From positions 186,001 through 250,000 of the forward strand of contig NZ_WHNQ01000005.1 in assembly GCF_009362785.1 (NCBI RefSeq): 64,000 bases of DNA. Direction: 5' to 3'. Origin of the DNA: Paraburkholderia atlantica. Its GTDB lineage: Bacteria; Pseudomonadota; Gammaproteobacteria; Burkholderiales; Burkholderiaceae. Of this stretch, positions 17,830-27,363 are shown piece by piece; within the stretch, counting starts at the first letter, position 1; every line of letters begins with the position of its first letter. A program made the position numbers and the translations under genes. Below the pieces are notes generated by a model. The model ran no database searches. It saw only the letters and a program-made list of their open reading frames with translations, and had not been told where the DNA came from.

Positions 17830-18858
17830 CTATCGCGCGTTGCTCTCGCCGAACTTCTCGAAAAACAGCCGATAGTCCCGAATACCCTGCTCGGTGAGCC
17901 AGGTCTTGATCGCTTCGACCATCGGCGGCGGTCCGCACACGTACATGTCGAAGCCGTTCGATTCGAGGAACGACCGGTCGAAATGCTCGGGAATCAGCCC
18001 CGTTTTGCCGGCCCACTCCGGCGCCGGATTCATCACGACCGTCTCGACCGCGAATCCTTCGATGCTCGCCTTGTAGCCGTCGATGCGCTCGGTCTCGCAC
18101 AAATCGGCCGCATTGGTGACACCGTAGTACAGATGCACCGGATGCGCGACTTTGCGTTTCGCCGAGATCTCGTCGAGCATGCCGAGGAACGCGGAGAGTC
18201 CGGTGCCGCCCGCAACCATCACGAGCGGACGCTCGACCTGGCGCAGATAGAACGCCCCAAGCGGCGCCTCGAACTCGACCGTATCGCCGACCTTGCATCG
18301 TTCGCGCAGATAGTTGCTCATCACGCCGTCAGGCAGCAGCCGGATCAGGAATTGCAGCTCGTTGCGCTCGTTCGGATGATTCGCGAACGAGTACGACCGC
18401 CAATCTTCCGTGCCCGGCACCTTCACGCGTGCGTACTGGCCCGGCAGAAAATCGAGCTGACGGGCATGCGCGCGCGCATCCACACGCAGGATCGCGGTCG
18501 TCGCCGACACCAGCTCGACGCCTGCGACGCTCGCGGACACGGTGCTCGTGCCGGCGCCTTCACACAGCGTCGAGTCGAAGTCGAAATAGAACGACGCATC
18601 CGACTTCACGCGCGTCTGGCACGACAGGATCTTGCGCTGCGCGAGGTCTTCTGCGCTGAGTGTTTCGTCGTCGACGTAATCAAGCGTGTAGTCGCCCGAT
18701 TCGCAGCGCCCCTGGCAGGTGCCGCACACGCCTTCGCGGCAGTCGAGTGGAATGTTCACGCCGTTCTTCAGCGCCGCGTCGAGCAGCAGCTCGTTCGGGC
18801 TCACATCGAAGAACGCGGTTTTGCCATCGGCAAAGCTCAACGCGACTTTATGTTTCAT
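17830..18858 (-). CDS. antC: anthranilate 1,2-dioxygenase electron transfer component
   Basis: A 342-residue reductase with an N-terminal plant-type [2Fe-2S] ferredoxin domain (DCREGVCGTCQGRC, with the fourth cysteine in ILSCQT), a central FAD domain with WRSYSFAN (R-x-Y-S pattern) and a C-terminal NAD-binding domain starting at VMVAGGTGLSAFLGML and ending with YVCGPPPM. It passes electrons from NADH to the oxygenase component. BenC of benzoate dioxygenase has the same layout, but the partner subunits here match AntA and AntB. It lies 15 bases after antB in the same operon and ends 9 bases from the convergent regulator gene. Confidence 0.9.
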   Translation of the reverse strand: MKHKVALSFADGKTAFFDVSPNELLLDAALKNGVNIPLDCREGVCGTCQGRCESGDYTLDYVDDETLSAEDLAQRKILSCQTRVKSDASFYFDFDSTLCEGAGTSTVSASVAGVELVSATTAILRVDARAHARQLDFLPGQYARVKVPGTEDWRSYSFANHPNERNELQFLIRLLPDGVMSNYLRERCKVGDTVEFEAPLGAFYLRQVERPLVMVAGGTGLSAFLGMLDEISAKRKVAHPVHLYYGVTNAADLCETERIDGYKASIEGFAVETVVMNPAPEWAGKTGLIPEHFDRSFLESNGFDMYVCGPPPMVEAIKTWLTEQGIRDYRLFFEKFGESNAR

Positions 18859-18873
18859 CGTCGTGCCCCCCGC

Positions 18874-19362
18874 TTACAGATGGTAGAAATCCAGCACCGC
18901 GTTGATGTGGTCGTTCAGCAGCAGCACGTGCTTGCGCTTGATCTTCCAGCTATCGCCCGACGCTTGCAGCTCATACACCGCGCGGCCATAGAAGTAATCG
19001 GTCGCGCTGTGCCGCGTGTACAGCGTCGACCAGTTCACGTTCGCTTCGACGCTCGAATCCTCGCGCTGGGTCAGCCGCACGTTGCTGATCTGATGCATCG
19101 TGCGCGGCAGCGGCGTCGATGCGGCCGACTTGCCGGTGCGCAGACGGAACACGCGGTCTTCGAGGCCGGCGCGATCCGAGTAGTAAATGAGCGACATGCC
19201 TTGCTTCGGATCGGTCGTGTAGACGTGCTCTGAATCCCACTGCGGCACATGAAACACGCTCTGCGGATCGAACAGTTCGAGGTATTCGTCCCATTGCTGC
19301 TTGTCGCACAGATCGGCCTTCAGATACAGAAACTGCTCGACGGAGTGTTGGAGTTGGCTCAT
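18874..19362 (-). CDS. antB: anthranilate 1,2-dioxygenase small subunit
   Basis: A 162-residue beta subunit of a ring-hydroxylating dioxygenase, of the SnoaL/cystatin-like fold. The pattern VEQFLYLKADLCDKQQWDEY, the SLIYYSDRAGLEDRVFRLRT stretch and TDYFYGRAVYEL are typical of the family, as is the VLLLNDHINAVLDFYHL C-terminus. It has no cofactor and stabilises the alpha3beta3 hexamer. The ATG overlaps the antA stop as ATGA, so translation is coupled with the large subunit. Length is normal for AntB/BenB. Confidence 0.9.
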   Translation of the reverse strand: MSQLQHSVEQFLYLKADLCDKQQWDEYLELFDPQSVFHVPQWDSEHVYTTDPKQGMSLIYYSDRAGLEDRVFRLRTGKSAASTPLPRTMHQISNVRLTQREDSSVEANVNWSTLYTRHSATDYFYGRAVYELQASGDSWKIKRKHVLLLNDHINAVLDFYHL

Positions 19363-20750
19363 GCCTGCTCTCCCTGCGATTCGATGGATTTGTCCAGACC
19401 CTTGAGGATCGTGTCGCGCCAGGTGCTGTGCTGATTCACGTAAAGCCCTTCGTGGGTCAGCTCGGTGCCGGTCAGATTCGGTGTGATGCCGAGCAGCGTG
19501 GTGTTCGCCGTTGCGCCACTCGCCCACTTGTGATGTCCGCGCGAGATGTCGCTCCAGCGTTCGAGGCGCGCCTGGAAGCCGCGCTGCTGCTCGCGGAATT
19601 CGACGAGGTCGTCGGGCGTGCCCATGCCGGACACGTTGAAGAAATCTTCGAACTGACGGATGCGGTTCTCGCGATCCTGCGCCGACTCTCCCTTCACGCC
19701 GATGCACTGGCTGATGATCTCGGTCTTGTTCCACGCGACCGGCCGCACGATGCGCAGCTGCGAGCTGATCTGGTCCATGAAGAACAGGCTGGGGTACACA
19801 TTCAGGTTGCGCAGCCGGTGCATCATCCATTCGGCCTTGTCCTGACCATAGGCTTCGACGAGCCGCGGCATCACACTTTCGTAGCCGGGGCGCACTTGCG
19901 GATTCGGCATATCGCTGAACAGCACGCTGTGGCCGTTCCTGAACGCGAACCAGCCGTCGTCGGTTTCGCTGTCGCCGGCGCCGAGCTTGCTGTAGTCGAG
20001 CGTGCCGCTCGGGCTATCGCCCTTCTTTGCGTTCGACTCGATGCGATGCTGCACGGTCGCCACGTAGTTGTAGTGCACGGTGCTCACGTGATAGCCATCG
20101 AGACCGTTTTCGTTTTGCAGCTTCCAGTTGCCGTCGAACGTATAGGTCGACTTGCCGGGCAACACTTCGAGTTCACCGGTCGGCGACTGCGCGACCATCA
20201 TGTCGAAGAAGATGCGCGCGTCGCCGAGATAGTCTTCGAGGGTGTCGGTGCCGTCGACGTCGAGGCTCACGAATACGAAGCCCTTGTAGCTCGCGATGCG
20301 CGCTTTCTTCAGGCCGCGCACCGACTTGTCGAAGTCGTCGCAGTATTCGCCCGGCGCCTTCACCTTCACGAGGCGGCCGTCGTTCTTGTAGCACCATGCG
20401 TGGAACGGGCACGTGAACGTGGACTGGTTGCCCTTGCTCATCCGCGTGAGCGTCGCGCCGCGGTGCTGGCACGCGTTGATCATCGCGTTCAGGTTGCCGG
20501 CGCCGTCGCGCGAGATGATCAGCGGCTGGCGGCCCGCGCGCATCGTCAGGAAATCGTTGTTGTTGGAGATCTCGCTTTCGTGACACGCATAGATCCACGT
20601 CTTCTCGAAGATGTGCTCCATCTCGAGCGAGAACAGTTCGGGCTCGGTGAACATTTCGCGGGCAATCCTGTAGACGCCTTCCGCCGGTCGGAAGTCCAGA
20701 CAGCCGCTAACGAATTCGCGCCATTCGCCGGCGCTGCGCTTCTCGCTCAT
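19359..20750 (-). CDS. antA: anthranilate 1,2-dioxygenase large subunit
   Basis: A 463-residue Rieske oxygenase alpha subunit. The [2Fe-2S] Rieske motif is CQHRGATLT...CPFHAWCYK (C-x-H...C-x2-H, about residues 85-110). The catalytic mononuclear iron site is NGLDGYHVSTVHYNYV with two histidines. The protein closely follows the remembered Acinetobacter AntA sequence from EWREFVSGCLDFRP through IFEKTWIYACHESEI and FREQQRGFQARLERWSDISR, which separates it from BenA. The enzyme converts anthranilate to catechol with release of ammonia and CO2, feeding tryptophan degradation into the beta-ketoadipate pathway. The chosen start gives the expected length; the upstream GGAGAGAG is a little far from the ATG. 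Confidence 0.93.
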   Translation of the reverse strand: MSEKRSAGEWREFVSGCLDFRPAEGVYRIAREMFTEPELFSLEMEHIFEKTWIYACHESEISNNNDFLTMRAGRQPLIISRDGAGNLNAMINACQHRGATLTRMSKGNQSTFTCPFHAWCYKNDGRLVKVKAPGEYCDDFDKSVRGLKKARIASYKGFVFVSLDVDGTDTLEDYLGDARIFFDMMVAQSPTGELEVLPGKSTYTFDGNWKLQNENGLDGYHVSTVHYNYVATVQHRIESNAKKGDSPSGTLDYSKLGAGDSETDDGWFAFRNGHSVLFSDMPNPQVRPGYESVMPRLVEAYGQDKAEWMMHRLRNLNVYPSLFFMDQISSQLRIVRPVAWNKTEIISQCIGVKGESAQDRENRIRQFEDFFNVSGMGTPDDLVEFREQQRGFQARLERWSDISRGHHKWASGATANTTLLGITPNLTGTELTHEGLYVNQHSTWRDTILKGLDKSIESQGEQA

Positions 20751-21013
20751 GATGTGTCTCTCTCCTTGGGTCCAATCGTTTGAACGTGACAGGCTCGATT
20801 GAATACCCAAGTGGAGAGGCCAACTATCCAGCCAATATGCATTCACTATCCGAATAATTGGACGACTCCTGGATCATCTGGCGATGGGGCGCAAACCCCC
20901 ACCCGGCGGGGCTTCCGGCGCGCCGTTCTGTTGCATATGGGCAAGAATCCGGCTATGCAAACGTTTGCCGATGCGCGATGTCTGCTACGCTTACGTTTTC
21001 GTAGGCCGCGTAA

Positions 21014-22618
21014 TTGACGGTTATTGCCGGCACGCGGGCCGCTTCTTCACGCGCGACCTTCAGCGCAAGTCAAAATCAAAAACGCATGGTGACGCGCGGA
21101 CCGAACAACGTGATTGCGATCAGTGTCTTGCTGGCCGGCGCGATCCTCGCGATCGCCGTGTCGCTGCTCGCACAGATGCGCGAAGATGCGTTGCGGCGCG
21201 CGCAGGACTCCATCGCCAACATATCTCTGCTGGTCCAGCGCGACGTGTCGCGCAATCTCGAGATCTACGACCTGTCGCTGCGCGCGGTGATCGACGGACT
21301 CAGGCAGCCGGGCGTGCTCGATCTGCCGCCGGCGATCCGCCAGATGGTGCTGTTCGACGGCTCGATCAGCGCTCAGGACATGGGCTCGGTATTCGTGCTC
21401 GACGAGAACGGCAACGTGCGTTTCGATTCACGGGCGTGGCCGCCGCGCGCACACAGCCATGCCGACCGCGATTACTTCAAGGTACAGCGCGCTTCGCCCG
21501 ACGTCGGCCTGTACATCAGTCATCCGTTCAGCCGGAGCGGCACCGACGAGGACCTGCGCATCGCGCTGAGCCGGCGCATCTCGAGGCCGGACGGCAGCTT
21601 CGGCGGCGTGGTGGTCGGCACGCTGCGCCTCACGTATTTTCATCGGCTGTTCGACGGCATGAAGCTCGGGCCGAGCGGCTCGATGGCATTGATGCTCAGC
21701 GACGGCACGATGTTGATGCGTCGTCCGTACGATCCGAAAACGATCGGCATCAACCTGACCGGCACGGCCAACTTCTCGCGCTTCGTCAAGCAGCCGAGCG
21801 GCGACTTCTTCGGCACCGCGGCGATCGACCGCGTCGAGCGCTGGTATGCGTTCCGCCATATCGACGGCTTTCCGCTGATCCTCGACGTCGCGCTGTCCAC
21901 GCGCGACATCTACGTGCAATGGCGGCGGCGCGCATGGATCATCGGCACGCTGATCGTCGCGCTCGACGTGACGATCATCGCGCTCGCGATCCTGTTCTCA
22001 CGCCAGTTGCGTCTGCGCCGCGCGGCCGAGGAAGAGTTGCGTGAACTGGCGCGCACGGACGGGCTGACCGGCCTGAACAACCGTCGCACGTTCGAGGAAC
22101 ACGTGAACGACGAGTGGCGACGCGCGCAGCGCAACGGCAGGCCGTTGTCGCTGCTGCTGATCGATGTCGACAACTTCAAGGGCTTCAACGACCTGTACGG
22201 TCATTCGGCCGGCGACGAAGCGCTGATCGGCGTCGCGCGCTGCATCGCGCAGAACGTGCGGCGTCCGGGCGACACGGCCGCGCGCTTCGGTGGCGAGGAG
22301 TTCGCGGTGCTGCTGCCGGACACGGATGCGACGGGCGCGCAGCGGATCGCCGAGCAGATCCGCGCGGCGGTGCAGGCGCTGCAATGCCGCCATGTGGCCA
22401 GCACGCATCACGTGCTGACGGTGAGCGCGGGAGCTGCAACGGCGCAGGACACCGCCTTCGCGACCAGCCGCGCGCTCGTCGACGCCGCCGATCAAGCGCT
22501 GTATCGCGCGAAGGATGGAGGCCGTAATCGGGTGATGATGTTCGACGCGCCGACCGACAACTCCTCGCGGGACGGCGCCGCGGTGACGCCAGACACCGAC
22601 GCACGCGGCGCGAATTGA
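21014..22618 (+). CDS. membrane-anchored diguanylate cyclase (dCache-GGDEF)
   Basis: A protein of up to 534 residues that makes cyclic di-GMP. Two membrane helices (about 32-53 and 310-333) flank a periplasmic PDC/dCache sensing domain with SVFVLDENGNVRFDSRAWPP and DRDYFKVQRASPDVGLYIS. The cytosolic C-terminus is a GGDEF domain: LTGLNNRR, LLLIDVDNFKGFND, then RFGGEEF as the active site. An RPGD inhibitory site lies five residues before it, so product feedback is expected. The TTG at 21014 and the ATG at 21086 are both possible starts; neither has a good ribosome binding site, and the ATG would give 510 residues. It is divergent from antABC. Confidence 0.88.
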   Translation: MTVIAGTRAASSRATFSASQNQKRMVTRGPNNVIAISVLLAGAILAIAVSLLAQMREDALRRAQDSIANISLLVQRDVSRNLEIYDLSLRAVIDGLRQPGVLDLPPAIRQMVLFDGSISAQDMGSVFVLDENGNVRFDSRAWPPRAHSHADRDYFKVQRASPDVGLYISHPFSRSGTDEDLRIALSRRISRPDGSFGGVVVGTLRLTYFHRLFDGMKLGPSGSMALMLSDGTMLMRRPYDPKTIGINLTGTANFSRFVKQPSGDFFGTAAIDRVERWYAFRHIDGFPLILDVALSTRDIYVQWRRRAWIIGTLIVALDVTIIALAILFSRQLRLRRAAEEELRELARTDGLTGLNNRRTFEEHVNDEWRRAQRNGRPLSLLLIDVDNFKGFNDLYGHSAGDEALIGVARCIAQNVRRPGDTAARFGGEEFAVLLPDTDATGAQRIAEQIRAAVQALQCRHVASTHHVLTVSAGAATAQDTAFATSRALVDAADQALYRAKDGGRNRVMMFDAPTDNSSRDGAAVTPDTDARGAN

Positions 22619-22778
22619 CGCGCTCCCGGGCCAAGCTTTTCTGCCCGCTTCATGGGCCGCTCCATGGTCTGCTTGCCAGCCCTTATTGCTCTCCGTAAAC
22701 TCGCGCGTAACTTCGCCGGACCCACGCCACAGCGCGTGATCTGCACACACCGCGCCGACCCAGAGGAGAATCCCCGCG

Positions 22779-24086
22779 ATGGCCGCATCCTATTTCCCCC
22801 GCTGGCGCCGCCAGCCTGCCGCCGCCGAGGGCGGCATCGTCGGCATCGACGAACGGCTCGGCTGGCCGCAGATGTTCGCGATGGGCATCCAGCACGTCGT
22901 CGCGATGTTCGGCTCGACCGTGCTCGCACCGTTGCTGATGGGCTTCGATCCGAACCTGGCCATCTTCATGTCGGGCATCGGCACGCTGCTGTTCTTTGTG
23001 CTCGTCGGCGGGCGCGTGCCTAGCTATCTCGGTTCGAGCTTCGCGTTCATCGGCCTCGTGATCGCGGTGACCGGCTACGGCGGACACGGCGCGAACCCGA
23101 ACATTCCGGTCGCGTTGGGCGGCATCATCGCGTGCGGCGTCGCCTACGGTGTGATCGGCCTGATCGTGGCGGCGGTCGGCACCGGCTGGATCGAAACGCT
23201 GATGCCGCCGGTCGTGACCGGCGCGATCGTCTGCGTGATCGGTCTGAACCTCGCGCCGATCGCCGTGCATGGCGTGAGCGGCAGCAATTTCGAGTCGTGG
23301 ATGGCGCTCGTCACGGTGCTGTGCGTCGGCGCGGTCGCGGTATTCACGCGCGGCATGCTGCAGCGTCTCTTGATCCTGGTCGGCCTGCTGCTCGCCTACG
23401 TCATCTACGCGATCGTCACGAACGGCCTCGGCATGGGCAAGCCGATCGATTTCTCGATCGTCGCGAACGCCGCGTGGTTCGGCATGCCGCACTTCATGTC
23501 GCCGGTGTTCGACCCGCACGCGATGACGCTGCTCGCGCCGATCGCGGTGATCCTCGTCGCCGAAAACCTCGGCCACATCAAGGCCGTCAGCGCGATGACG
23601 GGCCAGAACCTCGACCGCTACATCGGCCGCGCGTTTCTCGGCGACGCGCTCGCGACGATCGTGTCGGGTTTCGCGGGCGGTACCGGTGTGACCACGTACG
23701 CGGAGAACATCGGCGTGATGGCGGTCACGAAGATCTATTCGACGCTGGTGTTCGTGATCGCCGCGTTGATCGCGCTCGTGCTCGGCTTCTCGCCGAAGTT
23801 CGGCGCGGTGATCCAGACGATTCCGGGACCGGTGCTTGGCGGCGTGTCGATCGTCGTGTTCGGGCTCATCGCGGTGACGGGCGCACGCATCTGGGTCGTC
23901 AACAAGGTCGACTTCTCCGATAACCGCAATCTGATCGTCGCGGCCGTCACGCTCGTGCTCGGCGCCGGCGACTTCTCGCTGAAGCTCGGCAGCTTCGGGC
24001 TCGGCGGCATCGGCACCGCGACCTTCGGCGCGATCATCCTGTACGCGCTGTTGAGAAGGAAGCCGACCCAAGGGCCGGTGGCCTGA
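22779..24086 (+). CDS. RutG-like uracil/pyrimidine permease (NCS2)
   Basis: A 435-residue inner-membrane nucleobase:cation symporter of the NCS2 family with roughly 12-14 hydrophobic segments. Family signatures include GIQHVVAMFGSTVLAPLLMG near the start, PSYLGSSFAFIG, LMPPVVTGAIV, VILVAENLGHIKAVSAMTGQ and GFAGGTGVTTYAENIGVMAV. The arrangement matches E. coli RutG better than UraA, including the short N-terminal VGIDERL segment, so a uracil or related pyrimidine is the likely substrate. No rut catabolic genes are next to it, so I leave the symbol blank. The start has GAGGAG at proper spacing. The gene stands alone. Confidence 0.85.
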   Translation: MAASYFPRWRRQPAAAEGGIVGIDERLGWPQMFAMGIQHVVAMFGSTVLAPLLMGFDPNLAIFMSGIGTLLFFVLVGGRVPSYLGSSFAFIGLVIAVTGYGGHGANPNIPVALGGIIACGVAYGVIGLIVAAVGTGWIETLMPPVVTGAIVCVIGLNLAPIAVHGVSGSNFESWMALVTVLCVGAVAVFTRGMLQRLLILVGLLLAYVIYAIVTNGLGMGKPIDFSIVANAAWFGMPHFMSPVFDPHAMTLLAPIAVILVAENLGHIKAVSAMTGQNLDRYIGRAFLGDALATIVSGFAGGTGVTTYAENIGVMAVTKIYSTLVFVIAALIALVLGFSPKFGAVIQTIPGPVLGGVSIVVFGLIAVTGARIWVVNKVDFSDNRNLIVAAVTLVLGAGDFSLKLGSFGLGGIGTATFGAIILYALLRRKPTQGPVA

Positions 24087-24148
24087 GCGTCGTTATTCGG
24101 CACCGGCATTTCAAGCGCCGGTGCCGACGTTGATCCAGCAGAGAACTC

Positions 24149-25804
24149 CTACCTTTTGCGCGCGGTTAGCGCCGTCTCCGATAGATCCACCTCACGCATC
24201 AGCTTGTTCATCGTCTCGTCGTTGATGCGCTCGGTGTCGCGCAAATCGAGCAGCGTCTTGCGCTCGGCACGCATCGCCGCGAGCTTCATGCGGAATTCGA
24301 GCGCATCGGCACGGCGCGCGAGTTCGCGTGGCGCCTGTTCGTCGTCGAGTGATGCGAGGCGGCGGCGGTACAGGTCCATCACGCGCGCGGTCACATCGGT
24401 CGCATAGGCCTGAGCCGATTCATCGAGGTCCGCGCACTCGGTGTCGTGCAGATGATCGATCGCGCGAATCGCCGATTGCGCGGCGAGCGTGCGCGCGAGC
24501 GCTTCCTCGGCCGCGTGCGGGTCCTTGCCGCGCCGCCAGCCGCGCAGCAGCAGCGGCAACGCGGCCACCGCCACCAGCAACGACAGCAGGATCACCCCCG
24601 ACGCGATGAAGATCGCCAGATCGCGTCCCGGCAGCGGCGTGCCGTTGGGCAGCACCTCCGGCAGCGACAGCACGCCCGCGAGCGTTACCGCGCCGCGCAC
24701 GCCGGCCACCGTCGTCACCGACACCATGCGCAATCCCGGCACCGCGTTCGCGACACCATGTTTCGTCGCGCCGCGGCTAGAGAACCAGCGCAGCAGCCAT
24801 ACCCACGCGAAGCGCATTGCGTACAGCGCGAACGCCACCGCGACGATGTAGCCGATCAGCAGCGCGACCTGCGCGTCGTTGGTTTCGTGCGCGTCGAGCA
24901 GCGCGCGGCCGAGGATGTGCGGAAACTGCAGGCCGAGCATGATGAACACCATGCCGTTGAACACGAACTCGATCATCGTCCACGTGCTCGTGGCCCGCAC
25001 GCGCGAGGCGACCTGCCACTTTTCCATGATGCTCGCGTAATTCATCATCATGCCGGCCGATACCGCGGCGAGAATGCCCGACAGCTCGAAGCGCTCGGCG
25101 GTCAGATAGGCGGCGAACGGAATCAGCAGCGTCATCACGACGCCCGGCGCGGGATCGCCTTCCTCGGTGAGATTGAGAAAGCGCGCGGACACGAAGCTGA
25201 ACACCGCGCTCACCGCCGCGCCGACCGCGAGGCCGCCCACCGCGATGATCACGAAGCTCACCGACGCCGCACGCAGCGAGAACGCTCCGGTCAGCGCGGC
25301 GGCGATCGCGAACTTCAGCGCGACGAGGCCGGACGCGTCGTTCATCAGCGCCTCGCCTTCGAGGATATGCATCAGCTGCCCGGGAATCCTGCCCTTGCCG
25401 GCGATGCCGGACAGCGCGACAGCGTCGGTCGGCGATAGCACCGCGGCGAGCGCGAACGCGACCGGCAGCGAGATCTGCGGCACCAGCACGTGCACGAAGT
25501 GACCGACGACCAGCACCGTCATGAACACGAGACCGAGCGCGAGCATCAGGATCGCTCGGCGCGCCATGAAGAACTCGCGCTTCGGAATGCGCCAGCCATC
25601 CGCGAACAGCAGCGGCGGAATGAACAGCAGCATGAAGATTTCCGGATCGAACGCGACGTGCAAATCGAGGCGCGGCCACGCGAGCATCGCGCCGATCGCG
25701 ATCTGCACGAGCGGCAACGGCAGCTTGAACGGCAGCGCGCGGGCCAGCACGCCGGACGCGGCGACGGCGAGTAGCAGGATCAGAACGGTGAAGACTATTT
25801 CCAT
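24149..25804 (-). CDS. CPA1-family Na+/H+ antiporter
   Basis: A 551-residue inner-membrane cation:proton antiporter. The first 410 residues hold about 12 membrane helices with the family motifs FIPPLLFADGW, SPTDAVALSGI and the ion-binding ALMNDASGLVALK; VAGVRGAVTLAGVLSLP is also typical of bacterial NhaP-type CPA1 carriers. The C-terminal 140 residues form a cytosolic, charged helical tail. It would exchange Na+ (or K+) for protons in pH and salt homeostasis. The start chosen (MEIVFTVLILLL) begins directly at the first helix; a longer frame adds 14 unlikely residues. It is convergent with the permease gene. Confidence 0.9.
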   Translation of the reverse strand: MEIVFTVLILLLAVAASGVLARALPFKLPLPLVQIAIGAMLAWPRLDLHVAFDPEIFMLLFIPPLLFADGWRIPKREFFMARRAILMLALGLVFMTVLVVGHFVHVLVPQISLPVAFALAAVLSPTDAVALSGIAGKGRIPGQLMHILEGEALMNDASGLVALKFAIAAALTGAFSLRAASVSFVIIAVGGLAVGAAVSAVFSFVSARFLNLTEEGDPAPGVVMTLLIPFAAYLTAERFELSGILAAVSAGMMMNYASIMEKWQVASRVRATSTWTMIEFVFNGMVFIMLGLQFPHILGRALLDAHETNDAQVALLIGYIVAVAFALYAMRFAWVWLLRWFSSRGATKHGVANAVPGLRMVSVTTVAGVRGAVTLAGVLSLPEVLPNGTPLPGRDLAIFIASGVILLSLLVAVAALPLLLRGWRRGKDPHAAEEALARTLAAQSAIRAIDHLHDTECADLDESAQAYATDVTARVMDLYRRRLASLDDEQAPRELARRADALEFRMKLAAMRAERKTLLDLRDTERINDETMNKLMREVDLSETALTARKR

Positions 25805-26041
25805 CGTGTATTCCGGGCTGATGAAGGGGCAATCTGCGCACCGCAACGGTGCGCGTCACGCCCACGGGCGGCGCACGAACGCTGTCGCCGGTGCAATCTT
25901 TCGAGCGAATTACAGCACAGTGTGCGCCAGCGTGCGCATGGACCTTGCTTAACCGGTAACGATGACGCACATTTTGAGAGACAGTGTCGGTCTCGTTGCA
26001 GTTCGCGTTCTGACCGGCGGGTTCTCGCGTGAGAGGATTGC

Positions 26042-27328
26042 ATGACGATTGCGCAACAGGACAGGGCGGCGAGCGTGCCGCACGGCTTCGAGGTCGAGGT
26101 GACCTCGGGCCTTCGACGCTATTCGGTGCAGCACGGCGAACTGACGCTGACTAGCGTGTTCCAGCCGATTTTCAGTCTGTCGCACCTGCGCGCGGTCGGC
26201 TATGAGGGCTTGCTGCGCGCGCACGACGCGCTCGATCGCGCGGTGTCGCCGCTCGACGTGTTCGGCGACGCCGCGCGCCTGGGCGACGCGCTGCAGATCG
26301 ACCGGCTCGCGCAGACGCTGCATCTTGAGAACTTCAAGGTGCTCGGCGCCGAGCGCGAATGGTTGTTCCTGAACGTGCATCCGGGCGTACTGACGGACCC
26401 GTATCTCGCGGCCGCTTTGCTCGCGAATCTGCGGCGGCTCGATCTGTCGCCGCGGCGCGTCGTGCTCGAAGTGCTCGAGCAGCGCGCCGAAGATCTCGAT
26501 CGACTCGCCGACGCGGTGCGCGAGTTCCGCGAGCGCGGCTTCCTGATCGCGCTCGATGATTTCGGCGCGGGTCATTCGAACATCGAGCGGATCTGGCAAC
26601 TGAATCCCGACATCGTGAAGCTCGACCGCATCATGCTGTCGCACGCCGCGCATCGCGCCGACATGGCGACCATCCTGCCGGGGCTCGTGTCGCTGCTGCA
26701 TGAAGCGGGCAAGCTCGTGCTGATCGAGGGCGTCGAAACCGAGCACGAAGCGCAAATGGCGCTCGCCTGCAATGCGGACTTCGTGCAGGGGTTTTTCTTC
26801 GGCCGGCCGAGTCCGGGTATTGCCGATGCGATCCACACGGCGATTTGCATCGGTGAAGTCACCGAGCGTTATCGCGAGCAGGCCGAGGCACGCGAGCGGC
26901 GCAGCGCGCGCCGGCTCGCGCCGTATCTGCGCGCGTTCGAGCGCGCCGCGGAGCGTCTGGCCGCCGGTGAGCCGCTCGACGAGGTGTGCTGGAATTTCCT
27001 CGCGCTCGATCACGCGGCGCGCTGTTTTCTGCTCGATGCGAAGGGCCGCCAGGCGGGCCGCAACGTCGTGCTGCGCGCCGACCGCGCGGCGCAGGAAACG
27101 CGCTTCCTGCCGCTCGCCGACGCGCAGGGCGCGAACTGGCTGCGTCGTCCGTACTTCAGCGTTGCGATCAATGCGCCGGAGCGCGTGCACGTGACGCGGC
27201 CGTATCTATCGATCAACGAGGCGTTGCCGTGCGTGACGCTGTCGGTGGCGACGCGCGTCGGCGGCGAGACCTGCGTGCTGTGCGGCGATATCGACTGGGT
27301 CGAAGACGAACGCGACGCGCGCTTCTGA
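26042..27328 (+). CDS. EAL-domain cyclic di-GMP phosphodiesterase
   Basis: A 428-residue cytosolic protein. The EAL domain covers about residues 30-270 with YEGLLR in place of the canonical EALLR (the metal-binding Glu is kept), a FLNVHP stretch, VVLEVLEQ, ALDDFGAGHSNIER, KLDRIML and IEGVETEHEAQMAL. These keep the catalytic glutamates, aspartates and lysine, so activity is likely. The C-terminal part (about 285-425) resembles a PDC/YkuI-C-like sensor with ARCFLLDAKGRQAGRNVVLR and RPYFSVAINAPERVHVTRPY. It has no membrane segment. GAGAGG precedes the ATG. It would lower cyclic di-GMP, opposing the nearby diguanylate cyclase. Confidence 0.88.
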   Translation: MTIAQQDRAASVPHGFEVEVTSGLRRYSVQHGELTLTSVFQPIFSLSHLRAVGYEGLLRAHDALDRAVSPLDVFGDAARLGDALQIDRLAQTLHLENFKVLGAEREWLFLNVHPGVLTDPYLAAALLANLRRLDLSPRRVVLEVLEQRAEDLDRLADAVREFRERGFLIALDDFGAGHSNIERIWQLNPDIVKLDRIMLSHAAHRADMATILPGLVSLLHEAGKLVLIEGVETEHEAQMALACNADFVQGFFFGRPSPGIADAIHTAICIGEVTERYREQAEARERRSARRLAPYLRAFERAAERLAAGEPLDEVCWNFLALDHAARCFLLDAKGRQAGRNVVLRADRAAQETRFLPLADAQGANWLRRPYFSVAINAPERVHVTRPYLSINEALPCVTLSVATRVGGETCVLCGDIDWVEDERDARF

Positions 27329-27363
27329 CATGATGTCGTTTTCAATGACATCAGGTTGCGCTC

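Noticed and set aside
17118..17897. Open frame of 259 codons within the AraC regulator gene
   Set aside because: Shadow frame; the AraC frame contains the helix-turn-helix motifs.
22683..24071. Open frame of 462 codons opposite the RutG-like permease
   Set aside because: His/Arg/Asp-rich shadow with no protein-like pattern.
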